64,000 bases of DNA from Rhodoluna sp. (GTDB lineage Bacteria > Actinomycetota > Actinomycetes > Actinomycetales > Microbacteriaceae), in the NCBI GenBank assembly GCA_024641985.1, contig JAHEBZ010000001.1, positions 297,490 through 361,489 of the forward strand, read 5' to 3'. Positions 47,312-56,395 of the stretch are shown here, piece by piece (position 1 is the stretch's first letter; every line of letters begins with the position of its first letter). The notes under the pieces are model-generated. The model was given only the letters and a program-made list of their open reading frames with translations. It was not told the origin of the DNA and did not search any database. A program made the translations under genes and the position numbers.

Positions 47312-47911
47312 ATGAGCCGTACTGCAACTATCAACCGCAGCACATCAGAGTCAAGCATCGAACTGACCATCAACCTCGATGGCACCGGTCGTTCAGACAT
47401 CTCAACGTCGGTTCCGTTCTTCGATCACTTGCTCACAGCCTTCGCTAAGCACTCACTTGTTGATCTAGGCATACGCTCTAGCGGCGATACCCACATTGAT
47501 ATTCACCACACTGTCGAAGACACCGCAATTGTGCTTGGTCAAGCCATCAAGCAGGCCCTCGGCGACAAATCCAAAATCGGCCGCTATGGCGATGCCACCG
47601 TTCCACTCGACGACGCCTTGGCGCGTGCCGTTGTAGATGTCTCCGGGCGTCCTTATCTTGTCCACACCGGCGAACCCGCCGGTTTTGAGTTCCACTTGAT
47701 CGGTGGGCACTTCACCGGTTCGATGGTGCGCCACGTTTTCGAAGCAATCGCATTCAACGCCGGCCTCACATTGCACGTGAATTTGCTCGATGGGCGCGAT
47801 CCGCACCACATCGCCGAGGCCGAGTTCAAGGCATTTGCGCGCGCCTTCCGCAAGGCTGTCGAGCACGATGCTCGCGTCGACGGTATTCCATCAACCAAGG
47901 GCGCTCTGTGA
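47312..47911 (+). CDS. hisB: Imidazoleglycerol-phosphate dehydratase
   Basis: Dehydrates imidazoleglycerol phosphate in histidine synthesis. 199 residues from ATG 47312 (ribosome binding site GAAAGG); the frame runs further upstream but without similarity. Metal-binding motifs [24 protein letters not shown] and [12 protein letters not shown] are intact. A TAGACT at 47266-47271 could be an internal promoter. hisH overlaps its stop (GTGA). Confidence 0.95.
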   Translation: MSRTATINRSTSESSIELTINLDGTGRSDISTSVPFFDHLLTAFAKHSLVDLGIRSSGDTHIDIHHTVEDTAIVLGQAIKQALGDKSKIGRYGDATVPLDDALARAVVDVSGRPYLVHTGEPAGFEFHLIGGHFTGSMVRHVFEAIAFNAGLTLHVNLLDGRDPHHIAEAEFKAFARAFRKAVEHDARVDGIPSTKGAL

Positions 47912-48540
47912 TCGCACCCCGCGTCGTCGTTCTCGATTACGGCAGCGGAAACGTTCACTCAGTTGCCCAAGCGCTTCAGGTCGCTGGGGCAAATGTCGAA
48001 TTGACTCGCGATCGCGATGCTGTAATGGCCGCCGATGGCCTTGTTGTGCCCGGCGTGGGCGCTTTTACCGCAGTCATGCAGCAGCTGAATGCCGTAAACG
48101 GGGCCGACCTCATCGATCGCCGGTTAGCAATGGGCAAACCGGTTATCGGCATCTGTGTGGGTCTGCAGGTTATGTTTGAAAAAGGCGTCGAGCACGGCAT
48201 CGAAACCGAAGGTTTGGCTCAGTGGCGCGGCACAGTCGAGCTTCTTGATGCGCCTCTTGTGCCACACATCGGTTGGAACACCGTAGAACCGCCGCAGGAT
48301 TCAAAGCTTTTTGAGGGCATCGCCGACGAGCGTTTCTATTTCGTGCACTCATACGGTGTTCAGAATTGGCAGTATGACGGCCTAGGTCCAATTCCATCTC
48401 CGGTTCCCACTTGGGCCGAATACGGCACCAGGTTCGTTGCCGCTGTCGAACACGGCCCACTAACGGCAACCCAATTTCACCCCGAAAAGTCGGGCCAAGC
48501 CGGCATTAAGTTGCTCGGCAACTGGCTCGGCACTTTCTAA
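47908..48540 (+). CDS. hisH: Imidazole glycerol phosphate synthase, glutaminase subunit HisH
   Basis: Class I glutamine amidotransferase that feeds ammonia to HisF. 210 residues, start GTG overlapping the hisB stop. Nucleophile C83 in [11 protein letters not shown] and the His/Glu pair in TQFHPEKSG. Its partner HisF is not encoded in this window, so the cluster is split. Confidence 0.95.
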   Translation: MIAPRVVVLDYGSGNVHSVAQALQVAGANVELTRDRDAVMAADGLVVPGVGAFTAVMQQLNAVNGADLIDRRLAMGKPVIGICVGLQVMFEKGVEHGIETEGLAQWRGTVELLDAPLVPHIGWNTVEPPQDSKLFEGIADERFYFVHSYGVQNWQYDGLGPIPSPVPTWAEYGTRFVAAVEHGPLTATQFHPEKSGQAGIKLLGNWLGTF

Positions 48541-48568
48541 TTTTTCGATTCAAAAGAAAGCGATTCAA

Positions 48569-49315
48569 ATGGCAAACTATCTAGAACTTCTGCCCGCTGT
48601 CGATGTGGCCGATGGCAAAGCCGTTCGCCTCACTCAGGGTGAGGCCGGCTCAGAAACCGATTACGGATCCCCGGTAGAGGCAGCGCAAACCTGGATCAAC
48701 GCGGGTGCCGAATGGATTCACCTGGTAGACCTTGATGCAGCCTTTGGCCGCGGCGATAACCGAGCAATCATCCGTGAAGTTGTTGACTCTGCAAAAACCG
48801 AATCAGGTCGAGGCGTGAAAATCGAACTTTCTGGTGGAATTCGAGATGATGCTTCGCTCGAGGCTGCGCTCGAGGCTGGTGCCACCCGCGTAAACCTTGG
48901 CACTGCGGCGCTCGAAAACCCAGAGTGGACAGAGCGTGTGATCGCCAAGTTTGGTGACGCCATTGCAGTAGGCCTTGACGTACGCGGCACCACTCTTGCG
49001 GCCCGCGGCTGGACCCGTGAGGGTGGCGACCTCTGGGAGGTGCTTGCCCGTCTCGAAGGTGTCGGTTGCGCGCGCTATGTTGTTACCGATGTAACCAAAG
49101 ACGGCACGCTAAGAGGGCCGAACATCGAACTCTTGCGCGAGGTTATGCAGCGAACCAAGAAGCCTGTCGTTGCCTCGGGCGGCATCAGCTCACTTCAAGA
49201 CATCACCGACCTTCGCGCCCTGGTGGCTGAGGGCCTTGAGGGTGCAATTTTGGGTAAAGCCCTGTATGCAAACAAGTTCACTCTCGAAGCGGCTCTGGCA
49301 ATCGCCAACGCATAA
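48569..49315 (+). CDS. hisA: Phosphoribosyl isomerase (HisA/PriA)
   Basis: TIM-barrel isomerase converting ProFAR to PRFAR. 248 residues. Catalytic aspartates in [13 protein letters not shown] (D11) and in [14 protein letters not shown]. In many actinobacteria this enzyme (PriA) also serves tryptophan synthesis in place of TrpF; whether it is bifunctional here depends on whether a trpF gene exists elsewhere. Ribosome binding site AAAGAAAG before the ATG; an SseB-like gene follows at 2 nt. Confidence 0.94.
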   Translation: MANYLELLPAVDVADGKAVRLTQGEAGSETDYGSPVEAAQTWINAGAEWIHLVDLDAAFGRGDNRAIIREVVDSAKTESGRGVKIELSGGIRDDASLEAALEAGATRVNLGTAALENPEWTERVIAKFGDAIAVGLDVRGTTLAARGWTREGGDLWEVLARLEGVGCARYVVTDVTKDGTLRGPNIELLREVMQRTKKPVVASGGISSLQDITDLRALVAEGLEGAILGKALYANKFTLEAALAIANA

Positions 49316-49317
49316 TC

Positions 49318-50109
49318 ATGCAAAGCCACGACCACAAGCACATCAACCAAGATAAATTCGCCGATTCAGCCGGTGTGCCTTGGGCTGGTCGCTCATTCGA
49401 AGCTAATGGCTATGCCAATGACGATGGTTCGGCTAACCCCGCGCTCATCACTGCGCTCGAGGCATTCGCCGAAGGGCAAGTCAACATCGATCAGGTCATC
49501 GACCGTGTTCGTGAATCGCGGCTTTTGGTTCCTCTGGTGGCAAACCTCGGTGATTCAGAAATTGGCGCTCACGGTCAGCTGGTCGAAAAAAGCGCCGATT
49601 TGGCAATTGTCACCGTTAAGGGGCCCGACGGCCAAACGGCAATGCCGGTGTTCTCATCGGTGCAAGCAATGAACCGATGGAACCCAGCTGCCAGGCCGGT
49701 GCCCAGCGAGCCGGTTAAAGTTGCGCTCGCCGCGGCAGCTGAGTTGACCAATCGAATCGTTCTAGATCCGGGAAGCGACACAGAATTTGTCATTCGACGA
49801 CCGGCAATTGCAGCCATCGCTCAATCCATCGATTGGAAGTCGCCAGAAGAAATACCTGCAGTTCACGATGCATTTGCAAAGAGCATCGAAAGTGAGCCAG
49901 AGGTTTTTGCCTTCGCACTGATGCAGGGCGACCCCCAGGCCAGGCTAGTTTCGGCCGAATTGATGGTCTTGCTAAGGGTTCGTCAGGGGCTCGAGAAAGA
50001 TCAGATCGAAGCGATACTCGAGCGAGTCACAACCCGCTGGAGCGAATCTGAAGTTTTGGCTAAATTAGTCGACTCCATGACACTCAAATTGGTGCCAGCA
50101 GCCAAATAG
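49318..50109 (+). CDS. SseB family protein
   Basis: 263 residues, soluble, no signal. The SseB N-terminal domain is visible from about 50 to 180 (VIDRVRESRLLVPLVANLG, AIVTVKGPDGQTAMPVFSSVQAMNRWNP). Its C-terminal part is variable. The gene begins 2 nt after hisA and is nearly always found there in Microbacteriaceae. Function in actinobacteria is unknown. It is convergent with the DUF1844 gene (2-nt gap). Confidence 0.86.
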   Translation: MQSHDHKHINQDKFADSAGVPWAGRSFEANGYANDDGSANPALITALEAFAEGQVNIDQVIDRVRESRLLVPLVANLGDSEIGAHGQLVEKSADLAIVTVKGPDGQTAMPVFSSVQAMNRWNPAARPVPSEPVKVALAAAAELTNRIVLDPGSDTEFVIRRPAIAAIAQSIDWKSPEEIPAVHDAFAKSIESEPEVFAFALMQGDPQARLVSAELMVLLRVRQGLEKDQIEAILERVTTRWSESEVLAKLVDSMTLKLVPAAK

Positions 50110-50111
50110 GT

Positions 50112-50477
50112 TTAGTTAACCGGTCCGGTGTATTTCTCACCAGGGCCGGCGCCGGGTGCGTCTTTAATTGCAGAAGCCTCACGAAAAGCGAGCTGAACCT
50201 GTCTAAGGGCATCGCGAAGCGGTCTGGCGTGGTGGTCGCCAAGGTCTGCAGCAGCAGCCGTAATAAACCCAGCCGTCGCGTTAATTAGCTTGCGAGCCTC
50301 GTCGAGGTCGCCGCGTCGCCCATCCTCGGCAAGGCCGCACTGAACTGCAGCCACTGTTAAAAGGTCAACGGCATAGCGGCCAATCACTTCAACGGCCGGC
50401 AAATCAGCGATGTCTTGCAGCTGCTGTTCGGGTGCTTGTGGCTCGTTAGAGGTTTGGTTCGACGCTTCAACCGACAA
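50112..50477 (-). CDS. DUF1844 family protein
   Basis: 121 residues, start TTG at 50477 behind a strong ribosome binding site (AAAGGAG). Acidic/Gln-rich N-terminus, then the DUF1844 helical core (VEVIGRYAVDLLTVAAVQCGL, LDEARKLINATAGFI) and a Gly/Pro-rich tail. Conserved next to infC in actinobacteria, transcribed divergently from it. Function unknown. Confidence 0.87.
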   Translation of the reverse strand: MSVEASNQTSNEPQAPEQQLQDIADLPAVEVIGRYAVDLLTVAAVQCGLAEDGRRGDLDEARKLINATAGFITAAAADLGDHHARPLRDALRQVQLAFREASAIKDAPGAGPGEKYTGPVN

Positions 50478-50505
50478 GGGGCTTCTCCTTTTGAATTCTT
50501 TCTGC

Positions 50506-50511
50506 TAGGCT
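50506..50511 (+). promoter_or_regulatory. -10 box of the infC transcript
   Basis: TAGGCT, followed after five bases by ATG (50517), the expected transcript start. This gives an infC leader of about 158 nt before the ATC start. Confidence 0.5.
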
Positions 50512-50516
50512 ATCCC

Positions 50517-50579
50517 ATGGCTCCGAGGTTTATCCTCGGTCAGAAGTGGATTCAATCCCACCCGCGTTCACCGAATTAG
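50517..50579 (+). other. Possible leaderless upstream ORF in the infC leader
   Basis: An ATG five bases after the -10 box opens a 20-codon frame ending in TAG at 50577-50579. It overlaps the first leader hairpin (50523-50539), so its translation would unfold that hairpin. It may be chance; no similarity is recognised. Confidence 0.25.
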
Positions 50580-50638
50580 GTGGCCGGGTAAAGCTTAGAA
50601 ACTTTCCGTTTCTGTACGCTCGAAGGCAATTGCCCTCG
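50523..50638 (+). promoter_or_regulatory. Structured infC leader RNA
   Basis: Three hairpins: CCGAGG/CCTCGG (50523-50539), AGAAAC/GTTTCT (50597-50613) and an imperfect CGAAGGC/GCCCTCG stem (50621-50638). In B. subtilis the infC-rpmI-rplT leader is bound by L20 to repress the operon; a similar control is possible here but I see no confirmed L20 site. Confidence 0.45.
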
Positions 50639-50674
50639 ACGTGGCCACTAATGTCACGTCTAGAGGAGCTACCG

Positions 50675-51286
50675 ATCAGCGATCCCCGTATCAACGAGCG
50701 CATCCGCGTGCCAGAGGTTCGCCTCGTCGGCGCAGCTGGTGAGCAAATTGGCGTCGTCCGCATTGAAGATGCGCTACGTATGGCCCAAGAACAAGACCTT
50801 GACCTAGTCGAGGTTGCGCCAACTTCAAAGCCGCCAGTAGCCAAGCTAATGGACTTCGGAAAGTTCAAGTACGAAGCCGCTCAAAAAGTGCGCGAGGCTC
50901 GCAAAAACCAGGTGAACACCGTTCTAAAGACAGTTCGCTTCGGGCTCAAAATCGACGATCACGACTACGGCACCAAGCGTGGTCAGATCGAACGCTTCCT
51001 CAAGGCTGGCGACAAGGTCAAGGTAATCGTAGTGTTCCGTGGCCGCGAACAGTCTCGTCCAGAAATGGGCATCAAGTTGCTTCAGAAGCTTGCCGAAGAA
51101 GTAGCCGAATTGGGTGCTGTCGAATCGAATCCTTCGATCGACGGTCGCAACATGGTTATGGTCATCGGACCGCTAAAGAACAAGGCAGACGCTAAGGCCG
51201 AAGCCAAGAAAGCTGCAGAGAAGGCCGCCAAGGCTGCATCTGCAGAAAAGCCAAACGAGTCGGCAGCCGCAGAAGCTGCCGAGTAG
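50675..51286 (+). CDS. infC: Translation initiation factor IF-3, probable ATC start
   Basis: Checks initiator tRNA and prevents early subunit joining. 203 residues from an ATC at 50675, 6 nt after the ribosome binding site GAGGAG (50663-50668). The first in-frame ATG (50651) lies eight codons upstream, has no ribosome binding site, and would add residues not typical of the family, whose similarity starts at [21 protein letters not shown]-3 genes are known to start at AUU in E. coli, where IF-3 represses its own unusual start. N domain, linker and C domain ([18 protein letters not shown]) are complete; an Ala/Lys/Glu tail follows. Start choice about 70% sure. Confidence 0.9.
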   Translation: MSDPRINERIRVPEVRLVGAAGEQIGVVRIEDALRMAQEQDLDLVEVAPTSKPPVAKLMDFGKFKYEAAQKVREARKNQVNTVLKTVRFGLKIDDHDYGTKRGQIERFLKAGDKVKVIVVFRGREQSRPEMGIKLLQKLAEEVAELGAVESNPSIDGRNMVMVIGPLKNKADAKAEAKKAAEKAAKAASAEKPNESAAAEAAE

Positions 51287-51301
51287 AAACAGGAGAAAGC
51301 A

Positions 51302-51496
51302 ATGCCAAAGCAGAAGACCCACTCGGGCGCCAAGAAGCGTTTCCGCTTCACCGGTAGCGGCAAGATCATGAAGCAGCAGATCAACATGCGCCACAACCAG
51401 GAGCACATGTCGAACCGTCGCAAGCGTCGCCTAAACGTCGACCAGGTTGTTTCGCCAGCCGACTACAAGACCCTCAAGACCCTTCTCGGCAAGTAA
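51302..51496 (+). CDS. rpmI: 50S ribosomal protein L35
   Basis: 64 residues, highly basic, standard length. Motif [20 protein letters not shown] at the start and [13 protein letters not shown] later are typical. Ribosome binding site AGGAG. Between infC and rplT as in most bacteria. Confidence 0.96.
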   Translation: MPKQKTHSGAKKRFRFTGSGKIMKQQINMRHNQEHMSNRRKRRLNVDQVVSPADYKTLKTLLGK

Positions 51497-51558
51497 GCCC
51501 GACACCACCAAATTCTGTAGGTGCCAAGGCGCCACACAGTGAACTTTAGGAGCAACAA

Positions 51559-51942
51559 ATGGCAAGAGTAAAAAACGCGGTTAACGGTGCCAAGAAGCGT
51601 CGTACCGTACTAGAGCGTGCCAAGGGTTACCGCGGCCAGCGCTCACGTCTATACCGCATGGCAAAGCAGCAGATGCTGCACTCGTTGGTTTACGCATACA
51701 ACGACCGTCGTGCACGCAAGGGTGATTTCCGTCGCCTCTGGATCCAGCGCATCAATGCCGCATCGCGTGCGAACGGCCTAACCTACAACCGCCTTATTCA
51801 GGGTCTAAACCTTGCCGGCGTTCAGGTTGACCGCCGCATTCTTGCTGACCTAGCAGTTAACGACGCCAAGACTTTCGCGAGCCTTGTCGCAACCGCTAAG
51901 GCAGCATTGCCAGCCGACACCTCAGCTCCAAAGGTCAAGTAA
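51559..51942 (+). CDS. rplT: 50S ribosomal protein L20
   Basis: 127 residues, basic; binds 23S rRNA early in assembly and can repress its own operon in some bacteria. Signature motifs [20 protein letters not shown] and [15 protein letters not shown]; the C-terminal domain ([20 protein letters not shown]) is intact, with a short extra tail. Ribosome binding site AGGAG. The rRNA methyltransferase gene follows at 4 nt. Confidence 0.96.
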   Translation: MARVKNAVNGAKKRRTVLERAKGYRGQRSRLYRMAKQQMLHSLVYAYNDRRARKGDFRRLWIQRINAASRANGLTYNRLIQGLNLAGVQVDRRILADLAVNDAKTFASLVATAKAALPADTSAPKVK

Positions 51943-51946
51943 GACC

Positions 51947-52744
51947 TTGCTGATCGATCCCAAGGCCGCCAAGGTTCGTGGGGTTGCCAAGCTCACCAAG
52001 AAAGACGCCCGGTCATCGACCGGGCTCTTTCTGCTTGAGGGGCCTCAGGGCCTAAAAGAAGCATTGGCGCGCGCCAAACTAATCGTTGAGCTTTATGCCA
52101 CCGAAGATGCGGCCGACCGCTATGCCGATTTGTTCGAGCGTGCCCGCGCAGCTCGAATCGAAGTTCAGCTAGTTTCTGAACAAGTTCTAAAGGCGCTAAC
52201 CGACACAACCACGCCTCAAGGTGTGGTTGCCGTTTGTGAGCAACTCGATGTCGCTCTCGACGACATCATCGCAGCCAAGCCGAAACTTGTTGCACTGTTG
52301 GCTAACATCCGCGACCCAGGCAATGCCGGCACAGTGCTTCGAGCAGCCGATGCATCGGGGGCCGACGCCGTTTTGTTTAGCGCCAACAGCGTCGATGTTT
52401 ACAACCCCAAGGTTGTCCGGTCAACTACTGGTTCGCTCTTTCACCTACCGTTCGCAGTCGATGTCGACATTCAAGAAACCATTGCCAAGTTCAAGGCCGC
52501 GGGGCTTCAAATCTTCGCTGCCAACGGTGGCGCAGATCCCATCCCGAGCCTGGGTGATGAAACCTTGGCCCAGCCAACCGTTTGGGTATTTGGCAACGAA
52601 GCCTGGGGTTTTGAGCCAGAAACTCTCGAACTCGTCGACCGTCAAGTTGCCGTGCCAATCTATGGTGCGGCCGAGTCGCTAAACCTGGCAACGGCCGCTA
52701 GCATCTGCCTCTATTCGTCAGCGTTCGCACAAAACCAGCACTAG
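51947..52744 (+). CDS. TrmH/SpoU family RNA 2'-O-methyltransferase
   Basis: 265 residues from a TTG at 51947, directly after the rplT stop; the frame extends back into rplT and the exact start is uncertain. SpoU family motifs: NIRDPGNAGTVLRAADASGA (motif 1), VFGNEAWGF (motif 2) and VPIYGAAESLNLATAASI (motif 3, trefoil-knot SAM site). An N-terminal substrate-binding domain precedes. Position between rplT and pheS is conserved (often annotated as a 23S rRNA methyltransferase), but the target cannot be assigned. Confidence 0.88.
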   Translation: MLIDPKAAKVRGVAKLTKKDARSSTGLFLLEGPQGLKEALARAKLIVELYATEDAADRYADLFERARAARIEVQLVSEQVLKALTDTTTPQGVVAVCEQLDVALDDIIAAKPKLVALLANIRDPGNAGTVLRAADASGADAVLFSANSVDVYNPKVVRSTTGSLFHLPFAVDVDIQETIAKFKAAGLQIFAANGGADPIPSLGDETLAQPTVWVFGNEAWGFEPETLELVDRQVAVPIYGAAESLNLATAASICLYSSAFAQNQH

Positions 52745-52793
52745 GGCGTTTTAAACCGGCTAGTCGGCTTCAAATTGTTAGACTTGAAGGCAT

Positions 52794-53834
52794 ATGTCTG
52801 CTGAAAATCCAATCACTCAAACTGCCATAGATTCCGCTGTTGCTGCTGCACTCGCGTCAATCAACGCTGCCGCGGATCTGGCCGCCCTAAAGGCTGCTCG
52901 CGCCACGTCGGTTGGCGAGCAGTCCCAGATCGCCAAGCTAAACGCTTTGGTCAAAAACCTGCCCAACGAGTTCAAGGCTTCGGCTGGTCAGCTAATCGGC
53001 AAGGCCCGCGGCGAGTTAAATGCGGCTTTTGCCACCCGCGAAGCCGAGCTCTTTGTGCTTGCTGAACGAGCTAAATTGGCCGCCGAATCAGTCGATGTTA
53101 CCTCCGCGGCAGCTCCTACACGCATGGGTGCGCGTCACCCACTTTCGCTCTTGCAAGATCAAATCTCAGATGTCTTCGTTGGCATGGGATGGGAAATTGC
53201 TGAAGGCCCCGAAGTTGAGAGCGAGTGGTTCAACTTCGACGCCCTAAACTTTGACGCCGATCACCCCGCCCGTGCCATGCAAGACACATTCTTTGTTGAA
53301 CCGGTCGAATCCCACCTTGTTTTGCGCACCCACACATCGCCGGTGCAAGTTCGCTCAATGCTCGAACGCGATATTCCGATCTATGTTCTCTGCCCGGGCC
53401 GAGTCTTTCGAACCGACGAACTCGATGCAACCCACACGCCGGTTTTTCACCAGGTCGAGGGCCTAGCCATCGACAAGGGTCTAACCATGGCCGATCTGCG
53501 CGGCACACTCGAACACTTTGCTCGCATCATGTTCGGTGAGGGCGCGCAAATCCGCCTCCGCCCGTCATTCTTCCCATTTACCGAACCTTCGGCAGAGCTT
53601 GATGTTTGGCACCCGGGCGCCAAAGGCGGCGCACGCTGGGTCGAGTGGGGCGGCTGCGGCATGGTCAACCCCAACGTTCTCAAGGCGGCCGGCATCGATC
53701 CCGAGGTTTATTCCGGCTTCGCTTTCGGCATGGGCATCGAACGCACACTTATGTTCCGCAACGATGTTCGTGACATGCACGACATGGTCGAATCAGATGT
53801 TCGCTTCAGTGAGCAGTTCGGAGTGAATCTCTAA
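52794..53834 (+). CDS. pheS: Phenylalanyl-tRNA synthetase alpha subunit
   Basis: Catalytic subunit of the heterotetrameric class II synthetase. 346 residues: N-terminal coiled coil (about 1-100) that contacts tRNA-Phe, then catalytic core with motif 2 (CPGRVFRTDELDATHTPVFH) and motif 3 (FAFGMGIERTLMF). A TAGACT box (52779-52784) lies 9 nt upstream, so the leader would be only a few bases. pheT overlaps the stop (TAATG), ensuring equal amounts. Confidence 0.96.
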   Translation: MSAENPITQTAIDSAVAAALASINAAADLAALKAARATSVGEQSQIAKLNALVKNLPNEFKASAGQLIGKARGELNAAFATREAELFVLAERAKLAAESVDVTSAAAPTRMGARHPLSLLQDQISDVFVGMGWEIAEGPEVESEWFNFDALNFDADHPARAMQDTFFVEPVESHLVLRTHTSPVQVRSMLERDIPIYVLCPGRVFRTDELDATHTPVFHQVEGLAIDKGLTMADLRGTLEHFARIMFGEGAQIRLRPSFFPFTEPSAELDVWHPGAKGGARWVEWGGCGMVNPNVLKAAGIDPEVYSGFAFGMGIERTLMFRNDVRDMHDMVESDVRFSEQFGVNL

Positions 53835-56356
53835 TGCGTATTCCACTTTCCTGGTTGGCAGAATATGTCGACCTACCAGCAGGTGCCACCCCCGAATCGG
53901 TCATGGCCGAATTGGTAAAGGTTGGCCTAGAAGAAGAGGGCGTTCACGGATTCGATGTGACCGGTCCGCTGGTTGTCGGCCAAGTTCTGTCATTCGAGGC
54001 CGAGCCGCAAAGCAATGGCAAGACCATCCGTTGGTGCCAGGTGCGAGTTTGCGCCGAGGGCACCACTGCAGCCGACGGCGGGGCCGATGTGCGCGGCATC
54101 GTGTGTGGAGCCAGCAACTTTGAGGTTGGCGACAAGGTCGTAGTTTGTTTGCCAGGCGCGGTGTTGCCTGGCGATTTCAACATCGCAGCCCGCAGCACTT
54201 ACGGGCACATCAGCGATGGCATGATGGCCTCGGCTCGCGAGCTAAACCTCAGCGACGATCACGCAGGCATCATCAGATTGCAAGCGATGGGCCTCGACCC
54301 AAAGGTGGGCACTGACGCCCTCGAACTGCTTCACCTCGATGAGCAGGCTGCCGAGGTAAACGTAACTCCAGACCGAGGCTACTGCTTCTCTGTGCGCGGT
54401 ATCGCGCGCGAACTTTCGCACGCCACCGGCGCTGATTTCAGAGACCCAAAGAGCAATGCTCACATCGAGCACGCCGAAGGTTTTGGCTTGATAGTCGACG
54501 ACAAGGCCCCAATTCGCGATGCAATTTGCACCCAGCGAGTGGTTTTGCGTGTGGTCAAGGGCATCGACCCAACCAAACCAACCCCGCCCTGGATGGTGGC
54601 CAGATTAAAGATGGCGGGCATGCGCTCGATCTCATTGGTCGTCGACATCACTAACTACACCATGCTCGAACTCGGCCAGCCAACTCACGCTTACGACCTC
54701 GACAAGTTCATGGGCGCGATGACAATTCGTCGGGCTAACCTGGGCGAGACTCTCAAGACTCTCGACGGTCAAGAGCGCAAACTCGACCCAGAAGATCTAG
54801 TTATCGCGGATGAAAACGGGGCCGTTGGTCTCGCGGGCGTGATGGGCGGCGAGTCAACCGAAGTCAGTGCGTCAACCGTAAACGTGCTAATCGAAGCAGC
54901 GCATTTCGAACCAATATCGATTGCTCGCTCGGCTCGTCGACACAAATTATCCTCCGAAGCCTCGAAGCGTTTTGAACGCGGCGTAGACCCACGCATGGCA
55001 GATAACGCTGCAGCTCGAGTGGTTCAGTTGCTTGAAGTCCACGCCATGGGCGCGGCCGACAGGTTGGGCGCCGATTATCGCGCCGAGGTTGTTCACAAGC
55101 CGATTTGGCTTCCGGCCGAGTTCGCAACCGAATTGGTGGGTGTTGTTTATGGCGCCGAAGAAATCACCAAAATTCTGCAGCAAATCGGTTGCGTAGTTGC
55201 CGAGGTTGAGGGTGGCTTCGAGGTTTTGGCGCCAACTTGGCGCCCCGACATCACGCACAAAACCGATTTGGTCGAAGAAATCGCTCGAATTGGTGGCTAC
55301 CACCGCATTCCTTCGCGTCTGCCGATTGCGCCCCCGGGCCGAGGTTTGTCAGCAACTCAAAAACGTCGCCGGGGTGTCATAACCGCGCTGGCTGGCTCTG
55401 GCCACACCGAGGTGCTCACCTACCCGTTCCTGTCAACCGAGGCAAACCTATGGTTTAGCCAAACCAAGTCGCGCCCGGTGGTTCGATTGGCTAATCCACT
55501 TCAAGAAGATGCCGCCGAGATGCGAACCTCAATGTTGCCTGGCCTCATCGATGCAGCCAAGCGCAATTTTTCTCGAGGGCTAACCGATTTGGCCATCTTC
55601 GAAGAGGGTTCGGTTTTTGAACCGGTGTCAACGATCGGCAAGAATCCTTCTCTGCCGGTGGGCAACCAGATGCCTTCGGCCAGCGAGCTGGCGGCCGTCA
55701 AGGCCACAGTTCCCGCTCAACCAAAGCACCTGTCAGTGCTCTTCGCGGGCAATCGCGTCGCCGCTCAAATTGGTGTTGCAGCAATGCCCGCCGATTTCAA
55801 AGATGCCATTCATGCCGTTCGCATAGCCGCCCACGCGGTTGGAGTTCAGATCACACTTCGTCAGGCTTCGCCAGCAGGGTTCCACCCTGGCCGCACCGCC
55901 GAAGTTTTCGTGCAAAGCGCAAACGGCGAATTGTCGATCGGTTTTGCTGGCGAACTAGACCCTCAACTGGCTCAAGAGAACAACCTTCCTCGTCGAGTCG
56001 CAGTTGCCGAGATCAGTCTCGACCGCCTTTACGCGGCTGCTCCGGCAGTGGTTCAGGCTACCGACATCGGCACGATGCCGGCTGCCACCCAAGATCTGTC
56101 TCTGGTCGTCGATGCGGCTTTGCCTGCTGGCGAACTGCTGGCAGTCATCAAAACCGGGGCTGGCGAACTTCTCGAGCACATCGTATTAGTCGATGATTAC
56201 CGTGGTGAAAACGTCGAACAAGGCAAAAAGTCACTCACGTTCGCCCTTCGGTTCCGAGCCTCAGATCGCACTCTCACTCAGGTCGAAGCAAGCGAGGCCC
56301 GCGACAGCGCGGTTGTTCTAGCAAACAGTAAGTTCGGTGCAACTCTGAGGGCCTAA
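53834..56356 (+). CDS. pheT: Phenylalanyl-tRNA synthetase beta subunit
   Basis: 840 residues: N-terminal EMAP-like tRNA-binding domain (about 40-160), B3/B4 editing domain, B5 domain (around 420-490), inactive catalytic-like core and C-terminal FDX-ACB anticodon-binding domain (ending about 838; DIGTMPAATQDLSLVVDAAL marks its start). Works with PheS to charge and edit Phe-tRNA. Overlaps pheS by one base. Full length, no break. Confidence 0.96.
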   Translation: MRIPLSWLAEYVDLPAGATPESVMAELVKVGLEEEGVHGFDVTGPLVVGQVLSFEAEPQSNGKTIRWCQVRVCAEGTTAADGGADVRGIVCGASNFEVGDKVVVCLPGAVLPGDFNIAARSTYGHISDGMMASARELNLSDDHAGIIRLQAMGLDPKVGTDALELLHLDEQAAEVNVTPDRGYCFSVRGIARELSHATGADFRDPKSNAHIEHAEGFGLIVDDKAPIRDAICTQRVVLRVVKGIDPTKPTPPWMVARLKMAGMRSISLVVDITNYTMLELGQPTHAYDLDKFMGAMTIRRANLGETLKTLDGQERKLDPEDLVIADENGAVGLAGVMGGESTEVSASTVNVLIEAAHFEPISIARSARRHKLSSEASKRFERGVDPRMADNAAARVVQLLEVHAMGAADRLGADYRAEVVHKPIWLPAEFATELVGVVYGAEEITKILQQIGCVVAEVEGGFEVLAPTWRPDITHKTDLVEEIARIGGYHRIPSRLPIAPPGRGLSATQKRRRGVITALAGSGHTEVLTYPFLSTEANLWFSQTKSRPVVRLANPLQEDAAEMRTSMLPGLIDAAKRNFSRGLTDLAIFEEGSVFEPVSTIGKNPSLPVGNQMPSASELAAVKATVPAQPKHLSVLFAGNRVAAQIGVAAMPADFKDAIHAVRIAAHAVGVQITLRQASPAGFHPGRTAEVFVQSANGELSIGFAGELDPQLAQENNLPRRVAVAEISLDRLYAAAPAVVQATDIGTMPAATQDLSLVVDAALPAGELLAVIKTGAGELLEHIVLVDDYRGENVEQGKKSLTFALRFRASDRTLTQVEASEARDSAVVLANSKFGATLRA

Positions 56357-56395
56357 GTGCCCGCAGATCGCATCACAATCAAGTAAGGAGCAACC

